From Peptococcaceae bacterium BICA1-7 (lineage in GTDB: Bacteria > Bacillota > Desulfotomaculia > Desulfotomaculales > Desulfocucumaceae): DNA of 64,000 nt. Where the stretch lies: contig JUEB01000029.1 of NCBI GenBank assembly GCA_000802095.1, forward strand, positions 124,001-188,000. Direction: 5' to 3'. Positions 40,252 to 47,095 of the stretch are shown piece after piece (position 1 is the stretch's first letter; the number at the start of each line of letters is the position of its first letter). The notes beneath the pieces were generated by a model, which was given only the letters and a program-made list of their open reading frames with translations, was not told the DNA's origin and ran no database searches. The position numbers and the translations under genes were made by a program.

Positions 40252-40306
40252 GGGTCGGAATTCAGAAGGGCCGCAAAAAAGTGGCCAACAAGGAGAATGA
40301 AAATTC

Positions 40307-40490
40307 GGGTCCTTTTTAAAGCCACAGAGGACACAGAGGTTAATAGACCTGCTTGAATGCTTAATAAAGATTTATTAATAATAGGTAAGGCTACATAATT
40401 ACTTAAATATACCACTTCAGTTTCAGACCTTTGAGTAATGCTTGATAGCAAATTCTCTGTGATCTCTGTGTCCTCTGTGGCTTTTTAATA
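40307..40490 (-). mobile_element. MITE-like element, copy 2 (opposite orientation)
   Basis: The left end is GGGTCCTTTTTAAA then GCCACAGAGGACACAGAG; the right end is CTCTGTGATCTCTGTG, TCCTCTGTGGC then TTTTTAATA. It is the reverse complement of the element at 29565-29760, with conserved ends and recognisable interior. No coding capacity. It lies between ylmH and the DUF167 gene. Confidence 0.75.
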
Positions 40491-40527
40491 CTTGCATTTG
40501 GCTGACAAGAGTTTTTAGGTGATAGAT

Positions 40528-40818
40528 ATGTTGGATATCAGGGAAGATAAGGACGGGGTGACCTTTCGGGTGAAGGTGCAGCCAAGGGCCTCCAAAAATC
40601 AGTTGGCCGGAGTCATGGACGGGGCCGTCAGGGTACGCCTTACAGCGCCGCCGGTGGATGGTGAGGCCAATCAGGCCTGCCTTAAATTCTTCGCTCACCT
40701 GCTGGGGGTGCCCTTAAGGTCGGTGGAGCTGGTTTCAGGGCACACCGGCCGGAATAAAACACTGAGGGTTTGCGGACTGAGCAGCGCCCGGGTGACCGAA
40801 CTTTTAAATTGCTCATAG
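40528..40818 (+). CDS. DUF167 (YggU) family protein
   Basis: The 96-residue protein fits DUF167/YggU: VTFRVKVQPRASKNQLAG, VRVRLTAPPVDGEANQACLKFFA (quoted in part) and VELVSGHTGRNKTLRV. These small alpha-beta proteins are of unknown biochemical function and often lie by yggT. ATG 40528 is preferred because AGGTGATA lies just upstream; GTG 40519 overlaps that site. It sits between the MITE-like element and the ileS leader. Confidence 0.88.
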   Translation: MLDIREDKDGVTFRVKVQPRASKNQLAGVMDGAVRVRLTAPPVDGEANQACLKFFAHLLGVPLRSVELVSGHTGRNKTLRVCGLSSARVTELLNCS

Positions 40819-40885
40819 GCACTACTTTTATTATTCTTCTCTGAATCTTCTTGGCTTAATTTACACTGTAAGGATTACCAGGACC

Positions 40886-40914
40886 TCCTGTCTCCTGACC
40901 AGGTAGTCACTCAG
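40886..40914 (-). repeat. Single ~30-nt family unit upstream of the ileS promoter
   Basis: CTCCTGTCTCCTGACCAGG followed by TAGTCACTCAG matches inverse-oriented units of the intergenic family. Confidence 0.45.
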
Positions 40915-40957
40915 TATAAGCGTTATAGTTGACGTTACAGAGCGTTTTTAATATAAT
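40915..40957 (+). promoter_or_regulatory. ileS promoter with adjacent palindrome
   Basis: TTGACG (40929-40934), 17 bases, TATAAT (40952-40957): a strong SigA promoter for the T-box leader. TATAAGCGTTATA (40915-40927), a perfect palindrome with a GCG centre, abuts the -35. Its core TAAGCGTTATA also ends both copies of the 122-nt element. Confidence 0.8.
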
Positions 40958-40963
40958 ACAATA

Positions 40964-41229
40964 TGTTATCAGCGAAAAAGCCTATGATCGGGAAGAGTAA
41001 GAAAAGAAGGCCTTTTAAAGAGAGTCCGGGGAGGTGTGATCCGGACAGGGCTCTTTTCCCAAAATCCCCCGGGAAGGCGCCCGCCGAAAGCGGATTTTCC
41101 GCCATAGACCGGGACGGCAGCCTCCGTTAAGGGCTCAAGAGCGGGTGAGGAAAATACTTTCCCTCATTCAATTGGGTGGTACCACGGGAGTATATCATAC
41201 CCGTCCCTTTACGGGGCGGGTTTTTATTT
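40964..41229 (+). ncRNA. T-box leader of ileS (isoleucine, AUC specifier)
   Basis: Stem I begins GATCGGGAAGAGTA (AGTA at 40996-40999), continues AGAGAGTCCGGGGAGGTGTG at the distal end, and holds CCCAAAATCCCC with ATC (41064-41066) as specifier. The antiterminator T-box sequence is TGGGTGGTACCACGGG (41173-41188). The terminator stem CCCGTCCC/GGGGCGGG (41200-41219) ends in a T run. Uncharged tRNA-Ile should favour read-through into ileS. Confidence 0.93.
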
Positions 41230-41271
41230 TTTTAGGTTAAAATATTAAAGAGCAGTACAGGGGGTCATTTA

Positions 41272-44052
41272 ATGGACTACGGAAAAACATTAAACCTTCC
41301 CAAAACCGATTTTCCCATGCGGGCCAATCTGCCTGAAAGGGAGCCGGAGATATTGAAATTCTGGGAGGAAATAGACATTTACAATGAGGTGGGCCGGCGC
41401 AATTCCGGCAAGCCAAAATTCATTCTGCATGACGGGCCGCCCTATGCCAACGGGCACATTCATCTGGGTCACACTCTTAACAAAGTGCTCAAGGACATTA
41501 TTGTAAAATACCATACCATGTCAGGCTATGACTCACCCTACGTGCCCGGCTGGGATACCCACGGCCTGCCCATTGAGCAGCAGGCTATAAAGGCCCTGGG
41601 GATAAACAGGCATGCTGTGCATCCGGTGGAATTCCGCAAAAAATGCAAGGACTACGCCCTTAAGTTTGTGGATATACAGAGGGAAGAATTCAAGCGGCTG
41701 GGGGTAAGGGGAGACTGGGAAAACCCCTATATGACCCTTATGCCTCATTTTGAGGCCTCCCAGATAGGTGTTTTCGGTGAAATGGCCAAGCGTGGCTATA
41801 TATACAAAGGCCTTAAACCGGTTTACTGGTGCTCTACCTGTGAGACTGCCCTGGCCGAGGCCGAGGTGGAGTATGGTGAGAAGCACTCCCCCTCCATACA
41901 CGTGCGCTTCCCTGTGGTAAACGGAAAAGGAGTGGTGCCGGAGGGTAACACCTACCTGGTGATCTGGACTACCACCCCCTGGACACTTATAGCCAATGTG
42001 GCCATCTGCCTGCACCCAGAGTTTGAATATGTGCTGGCCCGGTTCGGTGACGTATCCTACGTGGTGGCTAAGGGGCTCCTGGGTCAATTTATGGAAGCCA
42101 CAGGGCTTTCCGGCCCCGAGGTGGTTAAGGAAATGAAAGGTAAAGACCTGGAGGGGGTTGTCTGCCGGCACCCCTTCATAGACAGGGACTCTCTTGTTAT
42201 TCTGGGGGAACATGTAACCCTGGAGGCCGGGACGGGCTGTGTGCACACCGCACCGGGACACGGCCATGAGGACTTTATTGCGGGTAAGCAGTATAATCTC
42301 CCGGTAATCTCCCCGGTGGACGGAAAGGGTGTTTTCATCGAAGAGGCCGGGGAATTTGCCGGGCAGAATTACAATGAGGCCAATAAGGGAATTGTTGAAA
42401 AAATGTCGGCCGATGGAAGCCTGCTGGCCAGGAGCACCATTCAGCACCAGTATCCCCACTGCTGGCGCTGTAAAAAGCCGTTGTTTTTCCGGGCTACCGA
42501 GCAGTGGTTCGCCTCCATTGACGGCTTCAGGCAGGAGGCCCTGGACTCTATCAGGCAGGTAAAGTGGATACCGGCCTGGGGTGAGGACCGCATCCACAAC
42601 ATGGTGGCCAACCGGGGGGACTGGTGCATTTCCAGGCAGCGCACCTGGGGGGTGCCCATTCCCATATTCTACTGCGCCAAATGCGGGCAGCACATCATAA
42701 ATGATGAGACTATCACCCACCTGCAGGGTCTGTTTAAGGAGCATGGCTCCGACGTATGGTTTGCCAGGGAGGCCGGCGAGTTGGCTCCCCCAGGACTTAC
42801 GTGCCCGGAGTGCGGGTCTGATCAGTTTACCAAGGAAACCGATATAATGGACGTCTGGTTTGACAGCGGCACCAGCCACCTGGGTGTACTGGATCAACCT
42901 GAAATATGGCCCGGCCTGAGATGGCCGGCGGACCTTTACCTTGAGGGAAGCGATCAGCACCGGGGATGGTTTAACAGCTCCCTGTCCACCTCGGTGGCGG
43001 CGCGGGGCCAGGCCCCTTACAGGGCGGTGCTTACCCACGGCTTCCTGGTGGATGAACAGGGCCGGAAGATGAGCAAGTCTCTGGGCAATGTGGTGGACCC
43101 TCTGAAGGTTATTGCCCAGATGGGGGCAGACATACTGAGATTATGGGTGAGCAGCTCGGACTATCGCAGTGACCTGGCCGCCTCTCCGGCTATAATGAAG
43201 CAGATGACCGAGTCTTACCGCAAAATAAGAAACACCTGCCGCTTTCTGGTGGGTAATCTTTACGACTATAACCCAGGGACCGACAGTGTGGACTACCGGG
43301 ATATGCCTGAGATAGACCGCTGGGCCCTGTTGAGACTGCAGAAGGTGGTGGAGAGGGTCCTGGCGGGCTACCGGGACTATGAGTACCATGTGGTTTACCA
43401 CGCCATCCATAACTTCTGCACGGTAGACATGAGCTCCCTTTACCTGGATATTATAAAGGACCGGCTCTACACCGCCGCCCCCTCCTCCAGGGAAAGAAGG
43501 GCGGCCCAGACGGTTATGCACGAGGTGCTGGGGGCACTGGTGCGGCTGCTGGCGCCGGTGCTGGCCTTCACCAGCGAGGAGATCTGGAGATATATTCCCT
43601 ACAGCGGCGATAAGCCGGCCAGCGTCCAGCTGAGCGATATGCCCGAGGTTAAGGGCCAGTATATTGACCCGGACCTGGAAAAGAAATGGGACCGCCTCCT
43701 GGAATTAAGGGCGGTGGTTACAAGGGCACTCGAGGCTGCCAGAAGGGATAAAATAATAGGCAACTCCCTGGAGGCTGTAACAGAGCTCTATGCTTCAGGG
43801 GATGTGTACAGTTTCCTGGAGTCCTTCGGGGATGAGATGGCCACCCTTTTTATTGTATCGGCCGTGGCGCTGAAGAAGGGGGACCCCCCCGCCGGGGCAG
43901 CCTCTAACGAAGATATTCCCGGCTTCGGGGTGATTGTTGGGAGAGCGTCGGGAAGCAAGTGTGAGCGGTGCTGGAACTATCATGAGGGAGTGGGCCTGGA
44001 CTCCGAACACCCCACCCTTTGCCCCCGCTGCGCGGAAGTGGTTAAGGGCTGA
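41272..44052 (+). CDS. ileS: Isoleucyl-tRNA synthetase IleS
   Basis: IleS charges tRNA-Ile. The 926-residue class I synthetase has the HIGH motif in YANGHIHLGHTLNK near residue 60, the CP1 editing domain with TTTPWTLIANVA and GTGCVHTAPGHGHEDF, and WCISRQRTWGVPIP. The KMSKS loop is GRKMSKSLGNVVDP near residue 603. It ends with a zinc-binding CERCWNY...CPRC segment. This is the long bacterial form (IleS1 type), with the C-terminal zinc domain. ATG 41272 has AGGGGG upstream. Expression is controlled by the T-box leader. Confidence 0.99.
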   Translation: MDYGKTLNLPKTDFPMRANLPEREPEILKFWEEIDIYNEVGRRNSGKPKFILHDGPPYANGHIHLGHTLNKVLKDIIVKYHTMSGYDSPYVPGWDTHGLPIEQQAIKALGINRHAVHPVEFRKKCKDYALKFVDIQREEFKRLGVRGDWENPYMTLMPHFEASQIGVFGEMAKRGYIYKGLKPVYWCSTCETALAEAEVEYGEKHSPSIHVRFPVVNGKGVVPEGNTYLVIWTTTPWTLIANVAICLHPEFEYVLARFGDVSYVVAKGLLGQFMEATGLSGPEVVKEMKGKDLEGVVCRHPFIDRDSLVILGEHVTLEAGTGCVHTAPGHGHEDFIAGKQYNLPVISPVDGKGVFIEEAGEFAGQNYNEANKGIVEKMSADGSLLARSTIQHQYPHCWRCKKPLFFRATEQWFASIDGFRQEALDSIRQVKWIPAWGEDRIHNMVANRGDWCISRQRTWGVPIPIFYCAKCGQHIINDETITHLQGLFKEHGSDVWFAREAGELAPPGLTCPECGSDQFTKETDIMDVWFDSGTSHLGVLDQPEIWPGLRWPADLYLEGSDQHRGWFNSSLSTSVAARGQAPYRAVLTHGFLVDEQGRKMSKSLGNVVDPLKVIAQMGADILRLWVSSSDYRSDLAASPAIMKQMTESYRKIRNTCRFLVGNLYDYNPGTDSVDYRDMPEIDRWALLRLQKVVERVLAGYRDYEYHVVYHAIHNFCTVDMSSLYLDIIKDRLYTAAPSSRERRAAQTVMHEVLGALVRLLAPVLAFTSEEIWRYIPYSGDKPASVQLSDMPEVKGQYIDPDLEKKWDRLLELRAVVTRALEAARRDKIIGNSLEAVTELYASGDVYSFLESFGDEMATLFIVSAVALKKGDPPAGAASNEDIPGFGVIVGRASGSKCERCWNYHEGVGLDSEHPTLCPRCAEVVKG

Positions 44053-44055
44053 GAT

Positions 44056-44220
44056 GCATTTCCGGATGGTCGGAGAGGCCGAAGATGTATTCCCGATTGG
44101 TCGGAGACAGGAGGTTTTTAACCTTCAAGATCTCCGACCTAAGGTAATACCCTTTAGTTCCTCCGACCGGTAGGGACTACCCGTATGCGCCTCCGACCAA
44201 AAGGCACTGCCCTTGAGCGA
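44056..44220. repeat. ~30-nt repeat array in two inverted halves after ileS
   Basis: Two units in one direction (GCATTTCCGGATGGTCGGAG; GAAGATGTATTCCCGATTGG with TCGGAG) face three in the other (CTCCGACCTAAGGTAATACC; CTCCGACCGGTAGGGACTAC; CTCCGACCAAAAGGCACTGC). The last units have 30-base periods. It lies between the convergent ileS and SASP genes and may stop transcription from both sides. Confidence 0.72.
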
Positions 44221-44391
44221 TTACCCTTCTGCTTTTAGCCTCCGGGCCAGCAGACCGCCTATCCTGCCTGCCTCAACAGCATTTAGCTCTCCCCAGCCCC
44301 CCTGCTTTATTTTTTCCGCCAGCCCAAGCTCCTCGGCTATTTCCAGCTTAAGCTTTTCCTTCAATAATTCAAAATTATTTTTTGGAGCCAA
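44221..44391 (-). CDS. Small acid-soluble spore protein, alpha/beta type (short)
   Basis: The minus strand encodes a 56-residue protein starting MAPKNNFELLKEKLKLEIAE (TTG start at 44391) and ending GGLLARRLKAEG. It matches the alpha/beta SASP pattern: LKLEIAEELGL near the start, then GGWGELNAVEAG and RIGGLLARRL in place of the classic GGxxTxREAGxxGGxxxKRL. SASPs coat spore DNA and protect it. AAAGGGTG precedes the TTG. The linker between the two conserved halves is short, as in clostridial short SASPs. The position beside cotE fits a spore role. It is easily missed because of its size and TTG start. Confidence 0.82.
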   Translation of the reverse strand: MAPKNNFELLKEKLKLEIAEELGLAEKIKQGGWGELNAVEAGRIGGLLARRLKAEG

Positions 44392-44632
44392 AAAATCACC
44401 CTTTCTAAATTGGTATGCAAAAGTTATTTTACCCCGGTTTTACCGCATATAAAAAAGGAGACCTATAAAAGGCTCCCTTTTGCCCAATACAGCAATAAAA
44501 CAACTTGCCGTCCGGTGTATGCCTAAAATCTCTATTTCTTAAGCTGAATCTGCAGACATTGCTGTGGACATTCCTCCGGCCTTGAAAGTGCCGGAATTAG
44601 GAATTGGGGGAAGGTCAAAAGCCATCCCGAAC

Positions 44633-44683
44633 GGGGACATTCCTCCGACCTTCAAAGCCATCACATCAGGGAGGTGTGTCCCC
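44633..44683. repeat. GGGGACA...TGTCCCC hairpin repeat, copy 3
   Basis: GGGGACATTCCTCCGACC faces GGGAGGTGTGTCCCC. A partial arm (GGACATTCCTCCGGCC) lies about 65 bases upstream at 44567. The 299-base gap between the SASP and cotE genes otherwise shows only a weak hairpin near 44450. Confidence 0.68.
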
Positions 44684-44690
44684 ATTCCCC

Positions 44691-45212
44691 CTAAACATCT
44701 TCCGGGGAAACTACCTTTACCAGAACCTTTGTCTCGCCAACCACCTCAACATACACTCCCAGCTCAAAGTCTATTTTTATGCTGCCGTCCTTGGTGATGA
44801 CGGTGTCCTGGGCCAGGGGGGGCTTTATAACCGCCGCCTTGGCATCGGTGATGGACAGTATCTGCCCGTCGTACTCATTTACCGGTATTATTTCCTCAAA
44901 ATGAATAGCCTGGCGAATAAGGTCCGTGGACTTTCCCCCATTGTAAGCATACCATACGTGGGCCTCAAAAATACCGCTTACCCTGACACCTATTTTGTCC
45001 CCCTCTGCATCTATCTGGGGTTCCTTGAGGCGCATCTGGGTAATGGAAGTGCCCAGTATCTGTGTAGGGTTTCCGTCTTCAACCGTGGGGAACTGCTGGC
45101 TGTAGCGGAAGAACTTTTTTGCCGTTCCGCAGACGGCTTTGGTGATTATCTCTCTATAGCCGCCCTTTGACAAAACAGAAAAATTTCTTTCCAGACTGGT
45201 CGTTTCGCTCAC
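44691..45212 (-). CDS. cotE: Outer spore coat assembly protein CotE
   Basis: CotE is the morphogenetic protein on which the outer spore coat assembles. The 173-residue product matches CotE through GGYREIITKAVCG, PTQILGTSIT, FEAHVWYAYNGGKSTDLI, a PPLAQDTVITKDGSIKIDFE stretch (quoted in part) and the C-terminal YVEVVGETKVLVKV. GTG 45212 has AGGAGGG well placed upstream. The N-terminal dozen residues are extra compared with Bacillus. It is divergent from larE. It indicates an outer coat layer in this organism; promoter elements (SigE-like) are possible near 45330 but not convincing. Confidence 0.92.
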   Translation of the reverse strand: MSETTSLERNFSVLSKGGYREIITKAVCGTAKKFFRYSQQFPTVEDGNPTQILGTSITQMRLKEPQIDAEGDKIGVRVSGIFEAHVWYAYNGGKSTDLIRQAIHFEEIIPVNEYDGQILSITDAKAAVIKPPLAQDTVITKDGSIKIDFELGVYVEVVGETKVLVKVVSPEDV

Positions 45213-45488
45213 TTTTTGTACCCTCCTTAAAAATGAATAAAGAAACCTCCAAAACCGCCATTGCCACCGCTGGCTCAGGTGTTGAGACGACTTTATGGCC
45301 CTAAGATATACCTGTGTTCACAATATATTATGAATAAATAACAGTAAGTGTGACCATTTGACAGCACAGTTAAAAGAAGGAATGATAAATGACCTGAAGG
45401 ACATCTTCAAAAGGTAGCAAATCTAATCAATAATGTTTATGTTGATAAACGAATACTTTGCGAAAAAAATGCCGGAAAGGTGATTTTG

Positions 45489-46286
45489 ATGGTAAGCTGG
45501 GAAAAATTTGACCGCCTGGTACATTATATGAAAGGGCTGGACAGTGTGCTTGTGGCCTTTTCCGGTGGGGTAGACAGCCTTCTATTGCTGGATGCGGCCA
45601 TAGAGGCCCTGGGCAGGGAAAGGGTGTTGGCGGTTACCGCCGTGTCGGTGATTCGCTCCCCGGAGGAAAGGGAGGAGGCCTCCCGCCTGGCCGGGCTATT
45701 CGGCGCCCGCTGGGTAGAGGTGGCGACGGGGGAGATGAAAAACAACAGTTTTGTGGCCAACCCCCCGGAGAGGTGCTATCACTGTAAAAAGGACCTTCTG
45801 TCACTTCTGGGAGATCTGGCCGCCGGAGAGGGGCTTGCTCATATAGTGGAGGGCAGCAATAAGAGCGATATGGACGACTTCAGGCCCGGCTTCCGGGCGG
45901 TGCGGGAGTCCGGTGCCTTAAGCCCCCTGCTGGAGGTGGAAATAACCAAGAATGACGTAAGAGAGATTTTAAAGGCCAGGGGCATTGCCGGCTGGGACAG
46001 GCCGTCCGAGGCCTGCCTGTGCTCCAGGGTGCCCTACGGTACGGAGATAACTCCGGAAAAGCTGAAGAGAATATATCTGGCTGAGAAGGCTTTAAAGGAA
46101 CTGGGATTTAATGTGGTCAGGGTAAGAGATCACGGGAATGTGGCCCGCCTGGAGGTTCCCCCGGCAGATATAGAGGGAATGTGCCGGGAGGAAAATAGGT
46201 CTTTGATTTTGCAGATCCTGAAGGAGCTGGGATACAAATACGTATCGGTGGATATGGGGGGCTACCGCACAGGGAATATGAATTGA
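45489..46286 (+). CDS. larE: LarE-type ATP-dependent sulfur transferase
   Basis: This PP-loop enzyme adenylates and then sulfurates the pyridine precursor of the nickel-pincer nucleotide cofactor. The 265-residue protein has the PP-loop AFSGGVDS at residues 23-30, a RCYHCKKDL pair (Cys96, Cys99), and SEACLCSRVPYG with Cys176 in the place of the sacrificial sulfur-donor Cys of Lactobacillus LarE. A second Cys (Cys178) follows, suggesting the Fe-S-cluster type that does not lose its own sulfur. ATG 45489 is chosen for GGAAAGG upstream. No larA, larB or larC is nearby, so the physiological partner is unknown. Confidence 0.88.
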   Translation: MVSWEKFDRLVHYMKGLDSVLVAFSGGVDSLLLLDAAIEALGRERVLAVTAVSVIRSPEEREEASRLAGLFGARWVEVATGEMKNNSFVANPPERCYHCKKDLLSLLGDLAAGEGLAHIVEGSNKSDMDDFRPGFRAVRESGALSPLLEVEITKNDVREILKARGIAGWDRPSEACLCSRVPYGTEITPEKLKRIYLAEKALKELGFNVVRVRDHGNVARLEVPPADIEGMCREENRSLILQILKELGYKYVSVDMGGYRTGNMN

Positions 46287-46320
46287 CGGTGGATGCTATT
46301 ATGGTTTGAAACTAAAAAAT

Positions 46321-46368
46321 AATGATAAAACCGGATTTACCCCTGGTGGTAACCCGGCTTTATCATTT
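46321..46368. terminator. Bidirectional terminator between larE and nuoB
   Basis: AATGATAAAACCGG (46321-46334) pairs imperfectly with CCGGCTTTATCATT (46354-46367). It separates two convergent genes. Confidence 0.65.
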
Positions 46369-46408
46369 AAATGATATCCCGTCGGCTGTATACACTCTCG
46401 CTTACAGG

Positions 46409-46945
46409 TCAGAATCCACGGACTATGTTGGCGGAATTGGGGTCCAGTAGCTTCTTTTTAATCATCAGCCAGGCTTCCAGAGCGGCCTCCGGGCGGGGTG
46501 GACAGCCCGGAACGTAAACGTCTACAGGTATTAGCTTATCTACTCCCGGCACCACGTTATATGAATCCACAAAGGGGCCTCCGGAAATGGCACAGCTTCC
46601 CACGGCGATGACCCACTTGGGCTCCGGCATTTGCTCGTATAGCCTGACCACAAAGGGGGCAGACTTACACGTCACCGTTCCGGCCACCATCATCACATCA
46701 GCCTGGCGAGGGCTTCCCCGTGTTACCTCATAACCGAAGCGGGATTGGTCGAAGCGGGGCATGTTGGCCCCTATAATGCTTTCAAAGGCGCAGCAGGCCA
46801 GCCCAAAGCCCAGAGGCCAAAGGGAATGCGCCCTGCATATGTCCAACAGTTTTTCCAGCGGGGCAATGTGAACCAGCCGGCTAACCTCACCTATAATCAC
46901 CGGATCGCCGCTTAGTTTTTCTATTGGATGATTTTTTTGACTCAT
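46409..46945 (-). CDS. NADH-quinone oxidoreductase subunit B homologue (NuoB-like), stand-alone
   Basis: The 178-residue protein has the four N2-type Fe-S cysteines: the CC pair in [25 protein letters not shown] and PGCPPRPE. Full length and motif order fit NuoB/hydrogenase small-subunit relatives. It is not beside any other nuo or hydrogenase gene here, so it is an isolated paralogue or part of a dispersed complex. ATG 46945 is preferred (GGGGG in range); an upstream in-frame start would add 21 residues without a ribosome site. Whether it transfers electrons in complex I, an Ech-type hydrogenase or another enzyme cannot be told from sequence. Confidence 0.85.
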   Translation of the reverse strand: MSQKNHPIEKLSGDPVIIGEVSRLVHIAPLEKLLDICRAHSLWPLGFGLACCAFESIIGANMPRFDQSRFGYEVTRGSPRQADVMMVAGTVTCKSAPFVVRLYEQMPEPKWVIAVGSCAISGGPFVDSYNVVPGVDKLIPVDVYVPGCPPRPEAALEAWLMIKKKLLDPNSANIVRGF

Positions 46946-47095
46946 ATCAATAAAACCCCCTCTCCACAAGCACAATAAACCGGGTAGTATCGCTTTTAAA
47001 GAGGTCACATTATATTGATAATGGAAACAGAATCTTTAATATTAAACCCCCTTTATAAAAATATTTTTCATTCACCAGCCAGTCAGTGGCGAATT

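Noticed and set aside
41533-43038. 501-codon open frame opposite ileS
   Set aside because: It is an antisense shadow of a strongly conserved gene; no ribosome site or recognisable domain is present.
44213-44452. Plus-strand frame over the SASP gene
   Set aside because: The minus-strand frame has the family signature and ribosome site; the plus-strand product is low-complexity.
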